A DNA stretch of 64,000 nt from Phyllobacterium sp. OV277 (GTDB lineage: Bacteria; Pseudomonadota; Alphaproteobacteria; Rhizobiales; Rhizobiaceae). This document shows, in pieces, positions 26,718-35,828 of this stretch. The stretch spans positions 248,001 through 312,000 of the forward strand of contig NZ_FNIY01000003.1 in assembly GCF_900104355.1 (NCBI RefSeq), in the 5' to 3' direction. Below the pieces are notes generated by a model. That model made no database searches and was not told the origin of the DNA. It saw only the letters and a list, made by a program, of their open reading frames with translations. Position 1 is the stretch's first letter, and every line of letters starts with the position of its first letter. A program made the position numbers and the translations under genes.

Positions 26718-27107
26718 ATGAAAAAGCCAACGCTCCTGTTCGCAATCCTTGCGCTGTCCCTGCAATCCGCATCGGCAATGGATACGAGGATGGAAGTCGG
26801 ACTGGAAAAGCTCGATCCGCAAACCCGGCTGGAACAGCGCTGCGACGTCGAGGCTATGGAGCGCATCCGCAAGGACGAACATGGCTATAATCCCGATAAG
26901 GTGCTTGCCTATGCCTTTGCTGATCCGAAGGTGGATGTGCATTCGATCAAGTCGCGCGGCGCAGCCTTTCGTAGCCGAGGCGAATGGTATCATCTGGCAT
27001 TCAAATGCATGACGAATGAAGACAATATGGAAATCGTCGCCTTCAAATACCAGATTGGCGACAAGGTTCCGAAAAATGAGTGGGGCCAGCACTATCTGGT
27101 TCCGTGA
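26718..27107 (+). CDS. Exported DUF930 protein
   Basis: The 129-residue protein has a short signal peptide (KKPTLLFAILALSLQSASA). A mature domain follows with LDPQTRLEQRCDVEAMERI and a late FKCMTNEDN, the Cys pair and layout of the DUF930 family found in Rhizobiales. The role is unknown; members are periplasmic. The ATG was chosen because it begins the signal peptide directly. Confidence 0.78.
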   Translation: MKKPTLLFAILALSLQSASAMDTRMEVGLEKLDPQTRLEQRCDVEAMERIRKDEHGYNPDKVLAYAFADPKVDVHSIKSRGAAFRSRGEWYHLAFKCMTNEDNMEIVAFKYQIGDKVPKNEWGQHYLVP

Positions 27108-27223
27108 AGTTTCAGATATTGCATTTACAGTTTCCACTTTTGTGCAATGTTGCCGCAATGGGAATCGCTCACACTCTTTGGATCCGGTGCTGTCACTGAT
27201 GGCACCACATCCGGAGAGCCAAG

Positions 27224-27637
27224 ATGCCCAGTCTCTTTCGAGTCCTGCTGCCCGCTGTGCTGCTTCTGAGTTTTACCCCTGCCATGGCCGCCACGTCTCC
27301 TGTGGCCGCCGCGTCTGCCGTCGGTGATGCGACACCAATCGACAGCCGCCTTTATCAGAAGCCGCTGATCCATTTTGTTCAGTACGACAACCCCTGCACC
27401 GACGGCCGTTACAATGACGGCAAGCCCCGCAGTTGCCGCGAACTCCTGCGCATGCTGGATCGGCGCGAGCGCTATCGGGAAAGGCGGGACGATTATCGCG
27501 AGAGACGTGAGCGTTACAACCCCTGCACCGACGGCAGGGTCAGTGATGGCCGCCCCCGCAATTGCCGGGAAATAAAGCGCTGGCTGCGTGAACGGGATGA
27601 CGAAGAAGACTGGCGGCCACGCAAAGGCTGGAAATAG
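27224..27637 (+). CDS. Small exported Arg-rich protein with a duplicated Cys motif
   Basis: The 137-residue protein has a signal peptide ending PAMAA. The mature part contains a duplicated unit, NPCTDGRYNDGKPRSCREL and NPCTDGRVSDGRPRNCREI, separated by a highly charged Arg/Glu linker. Each unit has two Cys likely to form a disulfide. No family is recognised. GAGAG precedes the ATG. It is a single gene. Confidence 0.7.
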   Translation: MPSLFRVLLPAVLLLSFTPAMAATSPVAAASAVGDATPIDSRLYQKPLIHFVQYDNPCTDGRYNDGKPRSCRELLRMLDRRERYRERRDDYRERRERYNPCTDGRVSDGRPRNCREIKRWLRERDDEEDWRPRKGWK

Positions 27638-27711
27638 CGCATGGGGCGCGGAACAAACCGCACGCTGCACCGTTTCAATCGTCGCGACTGTTCGCAACGG
27701 AGGGAATTGAT

Positions 27712-27963
27712 ATGGGAACTGCAGGTGTAGGCTGGATTGCTGCCATTATCATCGGTGGTCTGGCCGGGTGGCTGGCCGAGATGTTCATGAAGAGCAATAC
27801 CGGCATCATCATGAACATTATTCTGGGCATCGTTGGTGCGGTGCTTGCCAATGCCATCCTGTCGGTATTCGGCATTATTCTCTCAGGCTGGATCGGCTAT
27901 CTCATCGCCGGTTTTGTCGGCGCCTGTATCCTGATTGCCGTCGGGCGCGCTGTCCGCCGATAG
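27712..27963 (+). CDS. GlsB/YeaQ/YmgE family stress-response membrane protein
   Basis: The 83-residue protein has three hydrophobic segments and the Gly-rich GWIAAIIIGGLAGWLAEMF and IILGIVGAVLAN motifs of the transglycosylase-associated (GlsB/YeaQ) family. Members are small inner-membrane proteins induced by stress, with no catalytic role shown. A strong GGAGGGAA ribosome-binding site precedes the ATG. Confidence 0.92.
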   Translation: MGTAGVGWIAAIIIGGLAGWLAEMFMKSNTGIIMNIILGIVGAVLANAILSVFGIILSGWIGYLIAGFVGACILIAVGRAVRR

Positions 27964-28025
27964 ATTTATCTGTTCGGTCAGAGTATCTGCCCGGTCGCCG
28001 GAGCGGCCGGGCAGTTCTCCCCACC

Positions 28026-28442
28026 CTAACTGTTGGCCGATGCAATAATGCGGCAGATGGCGGTGCGCGTTGTGCCTTCGGGTGCTATCTGTCCTATCGC
28101 AACCATGAAAACCACATCAACCCGGCTACCCTTGCCCGCCTTGCGCACGACGACACGCAATGTCTGCGGGCGGCCCGAACCGGTGACTTCCTGCTCAGCC
28201 GTGATCGCGCCAAGGCTCTTATTCACATCGATGCCGAAAAAACCTTCAGCCGCCACGGCTTGCGCGAGATTACTCAACGCCGTCTTCGGGTCGAGCTTCG
28301 GGAAAACCTGCCAGCTCTTGTAATTTATGGCAGTGATAACCGGAATGCCTTCCGTCTTGAAATTACCTGCACACGTCTGTGCCTGCGCGGATGAGACGGC
28401 CAATGTTGCAAATGCGATGCCCGCAAGAAGTTTCCTGATCAT
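28026..28442 (-). CDS. Exported protein of unknown function
   Basis: The 138-residue protein has a clear signal peptide (LLAGIAFATLAVSSAQAQ) and two Cys in the mature form, near its start (TCAGNF) and end (AICRII). The middle is mixed alpha/beta and ends RVDVVFMVAIGQIAPEGTTR. No family is recognised. AGGGGA precedes the ATG at a proper distance. Confidence 0.72.
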   Translation of the reverse strand: MIRKLLAGIAFATLAVSSAQAQTCAGNFKTEGIPVITAINYKSWQVFPKLDPKTALSNLAQAVAAEGFFGIDVNKSLGAITAEQEVTGSGRPQTLRVVVRKAGKGSRVDVVFMVAIGQIAPEGTTRTAICRIIASANS

Positions 28443-28593
28443 GCAATCCCCTGTAGCAAATAGAGCCCGACGATGTCAGAGCCCCTACCCCTCGACGCAC
28501 TCGATGTTTCCGGCTGGCATCCGTTTCAGTGCATAGCACTGGGTTGGCAAAATTCCGCGGGTAAAAAATGCACTAGTGAATCATAATTGACCG

Positions 28594-28978
28594 TCAGGCC
28601 GTCGGAGCGTGCAACCTTGGCTGACCCATCTTGAACCAGGCTTTAGCAATCTTGCCTTTATCGATTTCATAGATGGCAATGACATCCACCTCGCCGGGAC
28701 CCTCGGGGAACGTGCGCGTTAACTTCCTGATCAACGACCATCGTACCAACAGCGATGCGCTTGAGCAGTTTTCCCAGCAGATTCGGCTCCTTGAAACGGA
28801 CAATATGCCGTTCGCGGATTTCTGCGGCGCCATTGGCGAGCAATTGATCGGGAAAAGCATAATATTGGCAATCATCCGCCCAAAACTGCATGAATGTGTC
28901 AATGTCGCAGGCATTATAGGCTTCGAGCTGCCCCTGAACCGGTATTGTTGCATCAGTGCTGTCTATAGTCGAATTCAT
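28594..28978 (-). pseudogene. SnoaL-like gene broken by a one-base frameshift
   Basis: The first part (from ATG 28976-28978) encodes a SnoaL/NTF2-like N-terminus with the helix QGQLEAYNACDIDTFMQFWADD. That frame then leaves homology-like sequence at about 28713-28722. The matching C-terminal half (TFPEGPGEVDVIAIYEIDKG, then WFKMGQPRL) is found in another frame down to 28594. Removing a single base in GTTAACGCGCACG would restore a full-length protein of about 127 residues. It is either a real pseudogene or a sequencing error in the GCGCG stretch. Confidence 0.78.
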
Positions 28979-29105
28979 GTATTGCATCCTTTTGCACAGC
29001 CGTTGCTTCGCGTGGACGGAATCGGAGCCATCCCGCACGCATTCGTTATTGCATTCATGCCAATGACACGATTGATTGGCTCGGTAAACATTTGATGGGG
29101 CAAGC

Positions 29106-29615
29106 ATGAGTTTGTTGGCATGGACCGATGAACGCTGGTACACGCTACGCAGCGGGTATCGTGATCTTTATAACCCGTCCGAGGCACTTCAGGCACTCGA
29201 ACAGGGCGATTTTACGCTGGCTTGGGATGAGCTTTGGGATAATCTGATTTACAAGCGGGATGTGGATACGGCCGCCTACGCTTCCGTTCCCGAGATTGTC
29301 CGGATTGCCTGGCAGTTGAAGCTTGCGGACTGGAATGCCTTCGCGCTCATTGCAACCATCGAAGAAGCGCGCCTCAACAATGATCGCAACCCACCTATCC
29401 CTGAATGGCTGATGGATGCCTATGAGCGGGCATGGATCGATATGGCCACGCTTGCGCTGCAAATTTATCCGAGGGCCGAAGACCCTGCATTGGTGACGAG
29501 CCTGTTGTCTGTTCTCGCCTTTGCAAAGGGAAAAACAGCGGTCGGAACCTTTGCGGTTGGCTTGATCGAGGACGAACAGGCCCCGTTGCTGCGTATTGAC
29601 AGCGACGAGAATTAG
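29106..29615 (+). CDS. Unrecognised 169-residue acidic protein
   Basis: The start is preceded by GGGGCAAGC. The product is soluble, acidic and mostly helical, with RSGYRDLYNPSEALQALEQG near the start and NNDRNPPIPEWLMDAYERAW in the middle. No signal peptide or membrane segment is seen. The helical, Trp-rich make-up resembles small immunity-type proteins, but there is no toxin gene nearby and no family is recognised. Confidence 0.72.
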   Translation: MSLLAWTDERWYTLRSGYRDLYNPSEALQALEQGDFTLAWDELWDNLIYKRDVDTAAYASVPEIVRIAWQLKLADWNAFALIATIEEARLNNDRNPPIPEWLMDAYERAWIDMATLALQIYPRAEDPALVTSLLSVLAFAKGKTAVGTFAVGLIEDEQAPLLRIDSDEN

Positions 29616-29738
29616 CATCGCGTCAATCAGGCAGTGTTTCACATTCCATCATTCAAAACGGCATAAAAATAAGCCGCCATTAACCGGCTGATGGCACACT
29701 CTCTCATTGAAAAACAACAAGATCATGAGGGACGTCCA

Positions 29739-30239
29739 ATGCTTATCACCCGCCTGAGCAAAACCGCGTTCGTTGCGGCAATCGCTTTCTTCGCCACGCT
29801 TGTGGCTTTCGGTAATATCACCGATTACGGCTCCAACTTCGCCTTCGTCCAGCATGTGTTGCTGATGGATACGATCTTCCCTGATGCAACCATCAAGTAC
29901 CGTGCTATCAGCAGCCCGGCGCTGCACAATGCATTCTATATTCTCATCATCGCGGCCGAGACCCTGACAGCTATTCTGTGCTGGATTGGCGCTTTCAACA
30001 TGATCGGACGTGTCGCAGACAACGCCCGTGCGTTCAACCGCTCGAAGAAGTGGGCCATTGGCGGCCTCGCGCTTGGTTTCCTTGTCTGGCAGGTGGCATT
30101 CCTGTCCATTGGTGGCGAATGGTTTGGCATGTGGATGTCGTCAACGTGGAACGGCATCGAATCGGCTTTCCGTTTCTTCATCACCATCATTGCCGTGCTG
30201 ATCTTTGTAACGATGCCGGATGGTGAAACCACCGACTGA
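29739..30239 (+). CDS. DUF2165 family inner-membrane protein
   Basis: The 166-residue protein has four transmembrane segments. It carries the DUF2165 features GNITDYGSNFAFVQHVLLMDT after helix 1 and WQVAFLSIGGEWFGMWMSS near the end. Function is unknown. The ATG at 29739 follows GAGGGACG; an earlier in-frame ATG has no ribosome-binding site. Confidence 0.9.
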   Translation: MLITRLSKTAFVAAIAFFATLVAFGNITDYGSNFAFVQHVLLMDTIFPDATIKYRAISSPALHNAFYILIIAAETLTAILCWIGAFNMIGRVADNARAFNRSKKWAIGGLALGFLVWQVAFLSIGGEWFGMWMSSTWNGIESAFRFFITIIAVLIFVTMPDGETTD

Positions 30240-30319
30240 CAAACCTAAAATTTTTGTAATGCCGGAACAGGGCGTCCGGCCCGTGTATTGTGTGATCGTC
30301 AATAGCTTAGAGGTACGAC

Positions 30320-30565
30320 ATGAAAAATCTGATCATTGCTACAACGATCGCCCTTACATCTCTGGTGGCGTTCAATGCACCATCCCAAGCCGCACCGTTC
30401 GCTGCAACTCTGGCCGGGAATACCGCAACCGAAGTGCAGAATGTTGATTACCGGCCCGGTTACCGGCACAACCAACGCAAATGGAACCGCAACTGCTTTG
30501 TCAGGACAGAACGGCACCGTGTTCATGGCCGTATCATCATCAAGAAAGTGCGCGTCTGTCGCTGA
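30320..30565 (+). CDS. Small exported basic protein
   Basis: The 81-residue protein has a signal peptide (IIATTIALTSLVAFNAPSQA) and a short, very basic mature part with two Cys (WNRNCFVRTERHRVHG and VRVCR). It resembles other small secreted Arg-rich proteins in this window, such as 27224-27637. No family is recognised. A strong terminator follows. Confidence 0.7.
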   Translation: MKNLIIATTIALTSLVAFNAPSQAAPFAATLAGNTATEVQNVDYRPGYRHNQRKWNRNCFVRTERHRVHGRIIIKKVRVCR

Positions 30566-30580
30566 ATCTTCGCAAAAAAC

Positions 30581-30613
30581 AAAAGCCCGGCAAATAATCC
30601 TGCCGGGCTTTTT
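30581..30613 (+). terminator. Rho-independent terminator
   Basis: AAAAGCCCGGCA (30581-30592) pairs with TGCCGGGCTTTT after an 8-base loop and is followed by a T run. It terminates the small exported-protein gene ending at 30565. Confidence 0.9.
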
Positions 30614-30725
30614 GCATCTCAGGAGGCCTTTTATGTGGACAGTTGGCAGAGGAATTTGACCCCCGACCCGATTGCTGCCAAAAAACTACTTCACTGTTAC
30701 GTCAACGTCACAACGGAGATGCTTG

Positions 30726-30869
30726 ATGAGACACAAATGCCTTGTGATCGGCGTACTTGTCGTTCTGTTTGCCCTTCTGGGGACCCTTGCTCTGTTTTCC
30801 AGAAAAGATTCGAGGCCCGGCCAAATACCCGCACATTCGATTCAGGACCCCTTGCGTGCGCCCTCCTGA
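30726..30869 (+). CDS. Small single-pass membrane protein (47 residues)
   Basis: The frame starts MRHKCLVIGVLVVLFALLGT, one transmembrane helix, followed by a short polar tail. GGAG stands 9 bases upstream. Its last 14 bases overlap the start of the next membrane-protein gene, suggesting coupled expression. No family is recognised. Confidence 0.5.
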   Translation: MRHKCLVIGVLVVLFALLGTLALFSRKDSRPGQIPAHSIQDPLRAPS

Positions 30870-31224
30870 GCCTGCCGCGCGCCCATCAAACAACCGCTTG
30901 AAATGGCTCGGGTTTGGGATTCTTGTTGCAGCCCTGCCCCTGGCGTTTTTTGGGGCGGTGCTGCCCGTCAATGAATACAAGGCACAGGGAATCGATGCCG
31001 TTGATTGCGACGGATCGCTTCAGGTGCTGCTCTTCGCAGCGCCAGCTTTGCTGATCTATGCGCTAGGTGCTTTTCTCAATGCACGATACCCGCGAAAGCC
31101 GCTCAATCTGGGTGTCGCGGTGATCTGCGCTTTGCTCGTTATCGCAGTCGGCCGCAATGTCATTGCATCCATAGAGGAACAGCGCCTGAACGCAACTGCG
31201 GAAACGTGCAGCAGCGGCCTGTGA
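30856..31224 (+). CDS. Membrane protein with three predicted helices (GTG start)
   Basis: The 122-residue frame has hydrophobic segments at about residues 16-34, 54-70 and 77-93. Conserved-looking polar residues (DAVDCDGS) lie between the first two. No ATG precedes the first helix in this frame; the GTG at 30856 with AGGA 8 bases upstream is the best start. The overlap with the preceding small membrane protein suggests a two-gene operon. No family is recognised. Confidence 0.6.
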   Translation: MRPPEPAARPSNNRLKWLGFGILVAALPLAFFGAVLPVNEYKAQGIDAVDCDGSLQVLLFAAPALLIYALGAFLNARYPRKPLNLGVAVICALLVIAVGRNVIASIEEQRLNATAETCSSGL

Positions 31225-31297
31225 GAATTGCCGGGAGACTTGCATTCCCCGGCTGAACGCGATTGGATCAATGTTCATCAATCAGGAGCGATAATAA

Positions 31298-31612
31298 TTG
31301 GCATTCCAGTGCGATCTGCCCGCAATTCCCACCGTTCAGCAGGATGATGACGCCGTGCGCATAACCCGCTGGGATTTCCAGCCGGGTGCGGTTACCGGCT
31401 GGCACGAGCATGGATGGCCCTATTTCGTTGTCATGCTCATGGATGGAACGCTGCGGATTCACAACGGAACCGATATTACCGATGTCCCGCTCGTTGCGGG
31501 CCAATCCTATCAGCGCCCGTCCGGTATCCGGCATGATGTCATGAATGGCTCGGCACATCCGATTGCCTTTGTTGAAATCGAGATCAAGAAGCCGGAAGCA
31601 CTTATCGTCTAG
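31298..31612 (+). CDS. Cupin-domain protein (TTG start)
   Basis: The 104-residue single cupin has motif 1 GAVTGWHEHGWPYFVVMLMDG with two His metal ligands. Motif 2 is around GIRHDVMNGSAHP. Such small cupins bind a metal and often act on small molecules or serve as sensors. The start is a TTG at 31298 with CAGGAG ten bases upstream; no ATG precedes the cupin core in frame. Confidence 0.8.
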   Translation: MAFQCDLPAIPTVQQDDDAVRITRWDFQPGAVTGWHEHGWPYFVVMLMDGTLRIHNGTDITDVPLVAGQSYQRPSGIRHDVMNGSAHPIAFVEIEIKKPEALIV

Positions 31613-31677
31613 GGGAACTTTCACGGTTGTTGTTCTGTTTATGGGGTTAGATGCACCCTGCTTCAACGGAGAACGAA

Positions 31678-32088
31678 ATGAAAGTCGATGGTTCATGCCA
31701 TTGCGGCCAGATCAAATTCGAAGCTGAAATAGACCCCGACAGCGTTACAATCTGCCACTGCACCGATTGCCAGAGACTGACCGGCACCGCCTTCCGGGTC
31801 TCGGTTCCTGCAGCGGCCAGCAGTCTGCATTTCATCACAGGCATGCCCAAAACCTATAGAAAAACCGCCGATAGCGGCAGGCAGCGGATGCAAGGATTTT
31901 GCGGGCATTGCGGTACTCCCCTCTATTCTACAAGCACCGATGAACACCCGACTCATTATGGCCTGCGGGTTGGATCGCTGGCCCAGCGCAACGAGCTTGT
32001 GCCGCGAAAGGAGGTGTGGCTGCGGTCTGCCCTGCCCTGGCTCCCAGACATGCCTTGCGCAAAGTCCTATGAATGCGAGAGTTTCTAG
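31678..32088 (+). CDS. GFA family zinc protein (glutathione-dependent formaldehyde-activating-like)
   Basis: The 136-residue protein has the zinc-binding pattern of the GFA family: GSCHCGQIKF near the start, CHCTDCQRLTG, and later CGHCGTPLYS. The family is named for an enzyme joining formaldehyde and glutathione, but most members are uncharacterised. GGAG lies 6 bases before the ATG used; an upstream in-frame ATG was not chosen. A second GFA gene is at 33843. Confidence 0.88.
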   Translation: MKVDGSCHCGQIKFEAEIDPDSVTICHCTDCQRLTGTAFRVSVPAAASSLHFITGMPKTYRKTADSGRQRMQGFCGHCGTPLYSTSTDEHPTHYGLRVGSLAQRNELVPRKEVWLRSALPWLPDMPCAKSYECESF

Positions 32089-32192
32089 CCATTGCTCCCA
32101 GTTATCCACAAGGTGGAATTTTCAAGACTTGGCACGGCTGTCATTTGCCGTAAAATTGGCACTCGCACTTCAATCAACACCAGGAGGACCAA

Positions 32193-32423
32193 GTGATCGA
32201 TCCGTCTGATGTCAATCGCGACGCAGAAACAATCGTGCTCACCCTTGACGGCAATCTGGCTTCGACCGAGCATAAATACCCCAGCGTCGACCAGGCGTGC
32301 ATGGCAATCCCCCAGCTCCGGGATATATCCGGCGTCTATATCAATGGTGATACGCCCGTAGATGCCACAGAATTTGTGCAACTCTGCAGAATACTCGACA
32401 AGGGGCCAGCTGTTCGCTCGTAA
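32193..32423 (+). CDS. Small protein of unknown function (GTG start)
   Basis: The 76-residue acidic protein starts at a GTG preceded by CAGGAGGACC, an excellent ribosome-binding site. It has EHKYPSVDQACMAIPQLRDI and ends in a helix, with no membrane segment. No family is recognised. Its stop is followed closely by the acetyltransferase gene, and an ATG shares bases with the stop region. Confidence 0.62.
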   Translation: MIDPSDVNRDAETIVLTLDGNLASTEHKYPSVDQACMAIPQLRDISGVYINGDTPVDATEFVQLCRILDKGPAVRS

Positions 32424-32473
32424 TGACATACTGCCCGCTTGATCAATTCGCGCGGGCAGATAGATTGCCGGTC

Positions 32474-33040
32474 ATGATTCCAGACCACAATTCCCTTCCC
32501 ATCACTGACATCATTACTCCGCGCCTTGTGCTCCGGCTTATGGAAGGCGAAGACCTGTCGGCTTTGCTGGCTGGACAGATTGCGGACGTCGAACAACGGC
32601 TGGGTGTCAGAATACCGGGAGAAGTGCTGGATCACGCGAGTTCATTCCGATTCGGTCTTGATCAACTCAAAGCAGACCCACTTTATCGGCCATGGTCATC
32701 GCGAGCGGTTATGCTGCCGGACGAAAACAGAATGATCGGGCATGTGAGATTTCACAGCCGCCCCGACCCTGATTATCTCCGCAAATATGCCCGTAATGCC
32801 GTCGAGTTCGGTTACCGGATCTTTGGCCACGATCGCAGCAAAGGTTATGCATCCGAAGCGGTGGGAGCCATCATGGATTGGGCGCGGGATGCACACGGTA
32901 TCAGCCATTTCGTCTTATCCATCTCTCCCGACAATGCGCCTTCACTAGGGATCGCGCGAAAGTTCGGTTTCGTCAAAGTGGGCGAGGAAATGGACGACGT
33001 TGACGGAATGGAGCATGTATACTTGCGTGTTGCAGACTAA
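32474..33040 (+). CDS. GNAT acetyltransferase
   Basis: The 188-residue protein has ITPRLVLRLMEGEDLSAL at the start, the acetyl-CoA loop FGHDRSKGYASEAVGAIMDWA and the late SPDNAPSLGIARKFGF motif of the RimJ/RimL-like group. Another in-frame ATG lies at 32423, touching the previous stop; neither start has a clear ribosome-binding site, so the N-terminus is uncertain. The substrate is unknown. Confidence 0.87.
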   Translation: MIPDHNSLPITDIITPRLVLRLMEGEDLSALLAGQIADVEQRLGVRIPGEVLDHASSFRFGLDQLKADPLYRPWSSRAVMLPDENRMIGHVRFHSRPDPDYLRKYARNAVEFGYRIFGHDRSKGYASEAVGAIMDWARDAHGISHFVLSISPDNAPSLGIARKFGFVKVGEEMDDVDGMEHVYLRVAD

Positions 33041-33180
33041 ATCTGATGTCATAGCTGCAGACGTTTCGGTATGGGACACGATTGATTACGAAAACAGTGC
33101 AATTGTGACCGTTAATCATGCATCTCCTGCTTGATTGCGCTGGCGTACAATACCGATTTAAGGAACCATTGAGCACTGAA

Positions 33181-33198
33181 CTTGTTTGAGTAAACAAG
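33181..33198. promoter_or_regulatory. Dyad before the lipoprotein gene
   Basis: CTTGTTTGAGTAAACAAG has perfect 7-base arms around GAGT and lies about 26 bases before the ATG of the Gly/Tyr/Pro-rich lipoprotein gene. It could be an operator or a weak leader hairpin. Only position and symmetry support this. Confidence 0.35.
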
Positions 33199-33224
33199 AA
33201 TGTTGTTCGTCAGGAGCAAACACG

Positions 33225-33686
33225 ATGTCTATCAAGTCTTTTGTCTTCGCAGCTTTGATCGGGGTTTCCGGCCTCGCGCTCTCCGGATGCGTTGAAGGCA
33301 GCGGCGGCTATTATGAGGGATCGAGCGGCTATGGTGGTTACTACGGCGGCTACGGCGGTGGTTACTACGATTCCTATTATGATGGCCCGCGCTACGGCAG
33401 GCGCTATGACCGCCGCGACTGGCGCGATGGGAGACGATGGGATCGTCGTGACGACAGAAGATGGGATCGTCCGGGACGTCCTGACAACCCACGGCCGATC
33501 GTCAATCCCGGCCCACGGCCTGACCCCGGTCCGCGGCCCGATCCGCGACCACGCCCGGTTATGCCGCCGCGCGTCGATCCCGGCCCGGCTCCAGATGGCG
33601 GCGGACGGATGCGCCCGCTTGGTGACACTGGCGGGTCTGATTCCGGTGGACGGATCATCATGCCCCGTCAGGGAGACAACCACTGA
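33225..33686 (+). CDS. Low-complexity lipoprotein, Gly/Tyr- then Arg/Pro-rich
   Basis: The 153-residue protein has a lipoprotein signal (FAALIGVSGLALSGC, Cys22 the lipid site). A Gly/Tyr run follows (YGGYYGGYGGGYYDSYY), then an Arg/Asp/Trp segment and a Pro/Gly/Arg tail. Such proteins are surface-exposed or periplasmic with unknown function in this group. GAGCAAA precedes the ATG, and a dyad lies just upstream. Confidence 0.8.
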   Translation: MSIKSFVFAALIGVSGLALSGCVEGSGGYYEGSSGYGGYYGGYGGGYYDSYYDGPRYGRRYDRRDWRDGRRWDRRDDRRWDRPGRPDNPRPIVNPGPRPDPGPRPDPRPRPVMPPRVDPGPAPDGGGRMRPLGDTGGSDSGGRIIMPRQGDNH

Positions 33687-33842
33687 CGCATAACGCAGTG
33701 CTGCCAGAAACTGACAGTAAGGCTTACTCATTTCCCCTGTGCGTCTGTGACGGATGCACAGGGAGTTATCGAGTGGACGATTTCAAACAGTTTCCAATAT
33801 TTCAGACAGGGCATCCGGCATAGGTATCACAGTGAGGAAACC

Positions 33843-34202
33843 ATGATTGAAGCCTCATGCCACTGCGGCGCCGTTCGCATTGAACTTGCCGAGCGGCCAA
33901 ACGTCCTCCAATCCTGCAATTGTTCCATATGCCGCCGTGTCGGCGGTCTCTGGGCCTATTACCATCCCAAAGATGTGACCTTCACCAAAGGCGAAGGCAC
34001 GACTGTCGCCTATGTTCAGGGAGATCGCACGCTGGCGATGCATCATTGCCAGATCTGCGGCTGTGTGACCCATTGGGAAAGCACCGACAAGGAGAACGCG
34101 GATCGGATGGGCATCAATGCAGGCCTGATGAACCCGACTGATATCAAGGGTTTACGCCTTCGCCACTTCGATGGCGCCGATACGTGGACCTTTCTGGACT
34201 AG
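33843..34202 (+). CDS. GFA family zinc protein, second copy
   Basis: The 119-residue protein has ASCHCGAVRIEL, SCNCSICRRVGGLW and HHCQICGCVTHWES, matching the Cys layout of the GFA family. It is shorter than, and only distantly similar to, the copy at 31678. GAGGAAA precedes the ATG at 33843; the frame is open for 32 codons before it. The gene stands alone ahead of the methylmalonyl-CoA mutase operon. Confidence 0.87.
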   Translation: MIEASCHCGAVRIELAERPNVLQSCNCSICRRVGGLWAYYHPKDVTFTKGEGTTVAYVQGDRTLAMHHCQICGCVTHWESTDKENADRMGINAGLMNPTDIKGLRLRHFDGADTWTFLD

Positions 34203-34388
34203 CCCAATATCTCCGCGCCACATATTTTGTTTTATTGCGTAGCAGCATAACACCCCGTAAAGTTGGTAGAAAATGTCGGGCTGCGCACGGATTGCGTTAT
34301 TTGAGCCTGAAAACCAACAATTGCGCCGGTTTTCTGCCGAAATGATTTCATTCGACGGGAAAGCGGTGCGATTCGACCGGGAGTGAGC

Positions 34389-35828
34389 ATGGACGCGTCT
34401 ATACTCAAGGATACAGCCTTTGCGGCAACAAACCACGAGGGCTGGGTCAAGCTGGCGCAGAAGGCCCTGAAGGGGGTTGATTTCAAGGAGACACTTGTCT
34501 CCCGGACTGACGATAATATTGCTATCCAGCCGCTTTACGAGCGTCGCAAAAAGGCGCAACTGACACCGCGCCGCAATCCGGCGCAGCCATGGCATATTGT
34601 GCAGCGCATCGACGATCCGGACCCAGTCCGTGCCAACAAACAACTTCTGGAAGATCTGGAAAATGGCGCAACCGGTATTTCACTGGTTTTCGAAGGCGCG
34701 CCCAATGCCTTTGGCTATGGGTTGCCGTCGACGCGCGAAGCTGTCGATCAGGTGTTGCGCGGTGTGCATCTGGAGATGATCCACCTGCGCATGGATGTGC
34801 ATCCGAAAAGCCGTGCCTGCGCCGACTGGTTTGTCGATTACATGCGCCCGCGCAATGTCGATCCCAAGACGATGAGTTTCTCGCTGGGTATTGACCCGGC
34901 AGCCACTCTGGCCGGAACAGGCCGCCTGCGCATGACGCTCGCCGCCCTGAAGGCGTCGTTGCCGCAATCGCTGGCCGGTTTTTTCTCTACCGATCTGCCG
35001 GGGATTGTGCTGGAGGCGGATGGCCGCGTCTATCACAATGCCGGTGCCACGGAGGCACAGGAACTCGGCGCCATGCTGTCCATCGCCGCCGGGCACTTCC
35101 GCCTGTTCGAGGAAGCACGCCAGCCAATCGTTTATGCCGCGCCGCATATCGGCTTTTCCATCGCCGTTGATCAGGACCAGTTCCTGTCCATTGCCAAACT
35201 GCGGGCATTGCGCCGCCTTTGGGCGCGGTTGCAGGAGGCTTGCGGCATCCGGCCATCCGAGGCAACCATCCATGCGGAAACCTCGTGGCGCATGATGACG
35301 AAGCTGGACTGCGAAACCAACACGCTGCGTACAACAATCGCGGCCTTTGCAGCGGCGGTTGGCGGTGCGGACTCGCTTGCCATTCTGCCCCATACCATCA
35401 CTCACGGCCTGCCCGACCAGTTTGCCCGCCGACTTGCACGCAACACCCAACTTGTGCTTGCCGATGAAAGCAATCTTGCTTTCGTTGCCGATCCCGGCTG
35501 TGGTTCGGGTGCTATCGAAGCCCTGACCGAAGCGCTCTGCGAAGCCGCATGGAAGGAATTCCAGACGCTGGAAAAGGAAGGCGGTATCCTGCAAAGCCTC
35601 GTCGAAGACCGGTTCCAGCAGCGCGTTATTGCCGCGCGCGAGGAACGCAGCCGCGACTATCGCTCCGGCAAGCGCGCCATCATCGGAACGACACTTTTTC
35701 CGGCGAAACAGGAACGTCCGGTGACGGTGCTCGATGCACCCCACATGCCCTTGCCGACGGATGGCGTGGTTCATTGCGAGCCGCTGACCTTCCCGCGTAT
35801 TGATCAAACATTGCAGGCGTCCGAATAA
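34389..35828 (+). CDS. mutA: Methylmalonyl-CoA mutase, small (beta) subunit
   Basis: The 479-residue subunit has the mutase TIM-barrel fold without the catalytic cobalamin domain. It includes [12 protein letters not shown] and the [19 protein letters not shown] segment. It pairs with the large subunit to convert (R)-methylmalonyl-CoA to succinyl-CoA, completing propionate and odd-chain/branched-chain breakdown. CGGGAG sits just before the ATG at 34389; a GTG two codons upstream is possible. Its stop overlaps the large-subunit start by one base. Confidence 0.94.
   Translation: MDASILKDTAFAATNHEGWVKLAQKALKGVDFKETLVSRTDDNIAIQPLYERRKKAQLTPRRNPAQPWHIVQRIDDPDPVRANKQLLEDLENGATGISLVFEGAPNAFGYGLPSTREAVDQVLRGVHLEMIHLRMDVHPKSRACADWFVDYMRPRNVDPKTMSFSLGIDPAATLAGTGRLRMTLAALKASLPQSLAGFFSTDLPGIVLEADGRVYHNAGATEAQELGAMLSIAAGHFRLFEEARQPIVYAAPHIGFSIAVDQDQFLSIAKLRALRRLWARLQEACGIRPSEATIHAETSWRMMTKLDCETNTLRTTIAAFAAAVGGADSLAILPHTITHGLPDQFARRLARNTQLVLADESNLAFVADPGCGSGAIEALTEALCEAAWKEFQTLEKEGGILQSLVEDRFQQRVIAAREERSRDYRSGKRAIIGTTLFPAKQERPVTVLDAPHMPLPTDGVVHCEPLTFPRIDQTLQASE

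Noticed and set aside
29106-29615. Immunity protein of a contact-dependent toxin system
   Set aside because: There is no toxin or secretion gene nearby, and resemblance is limited to helical, Trp-rich composition.
34680-35807. 375-codon minus-strand frame in mutA
   Set aside because: It is a high-G+C antisense shadow; mutA on the plus strand is unambiguous.
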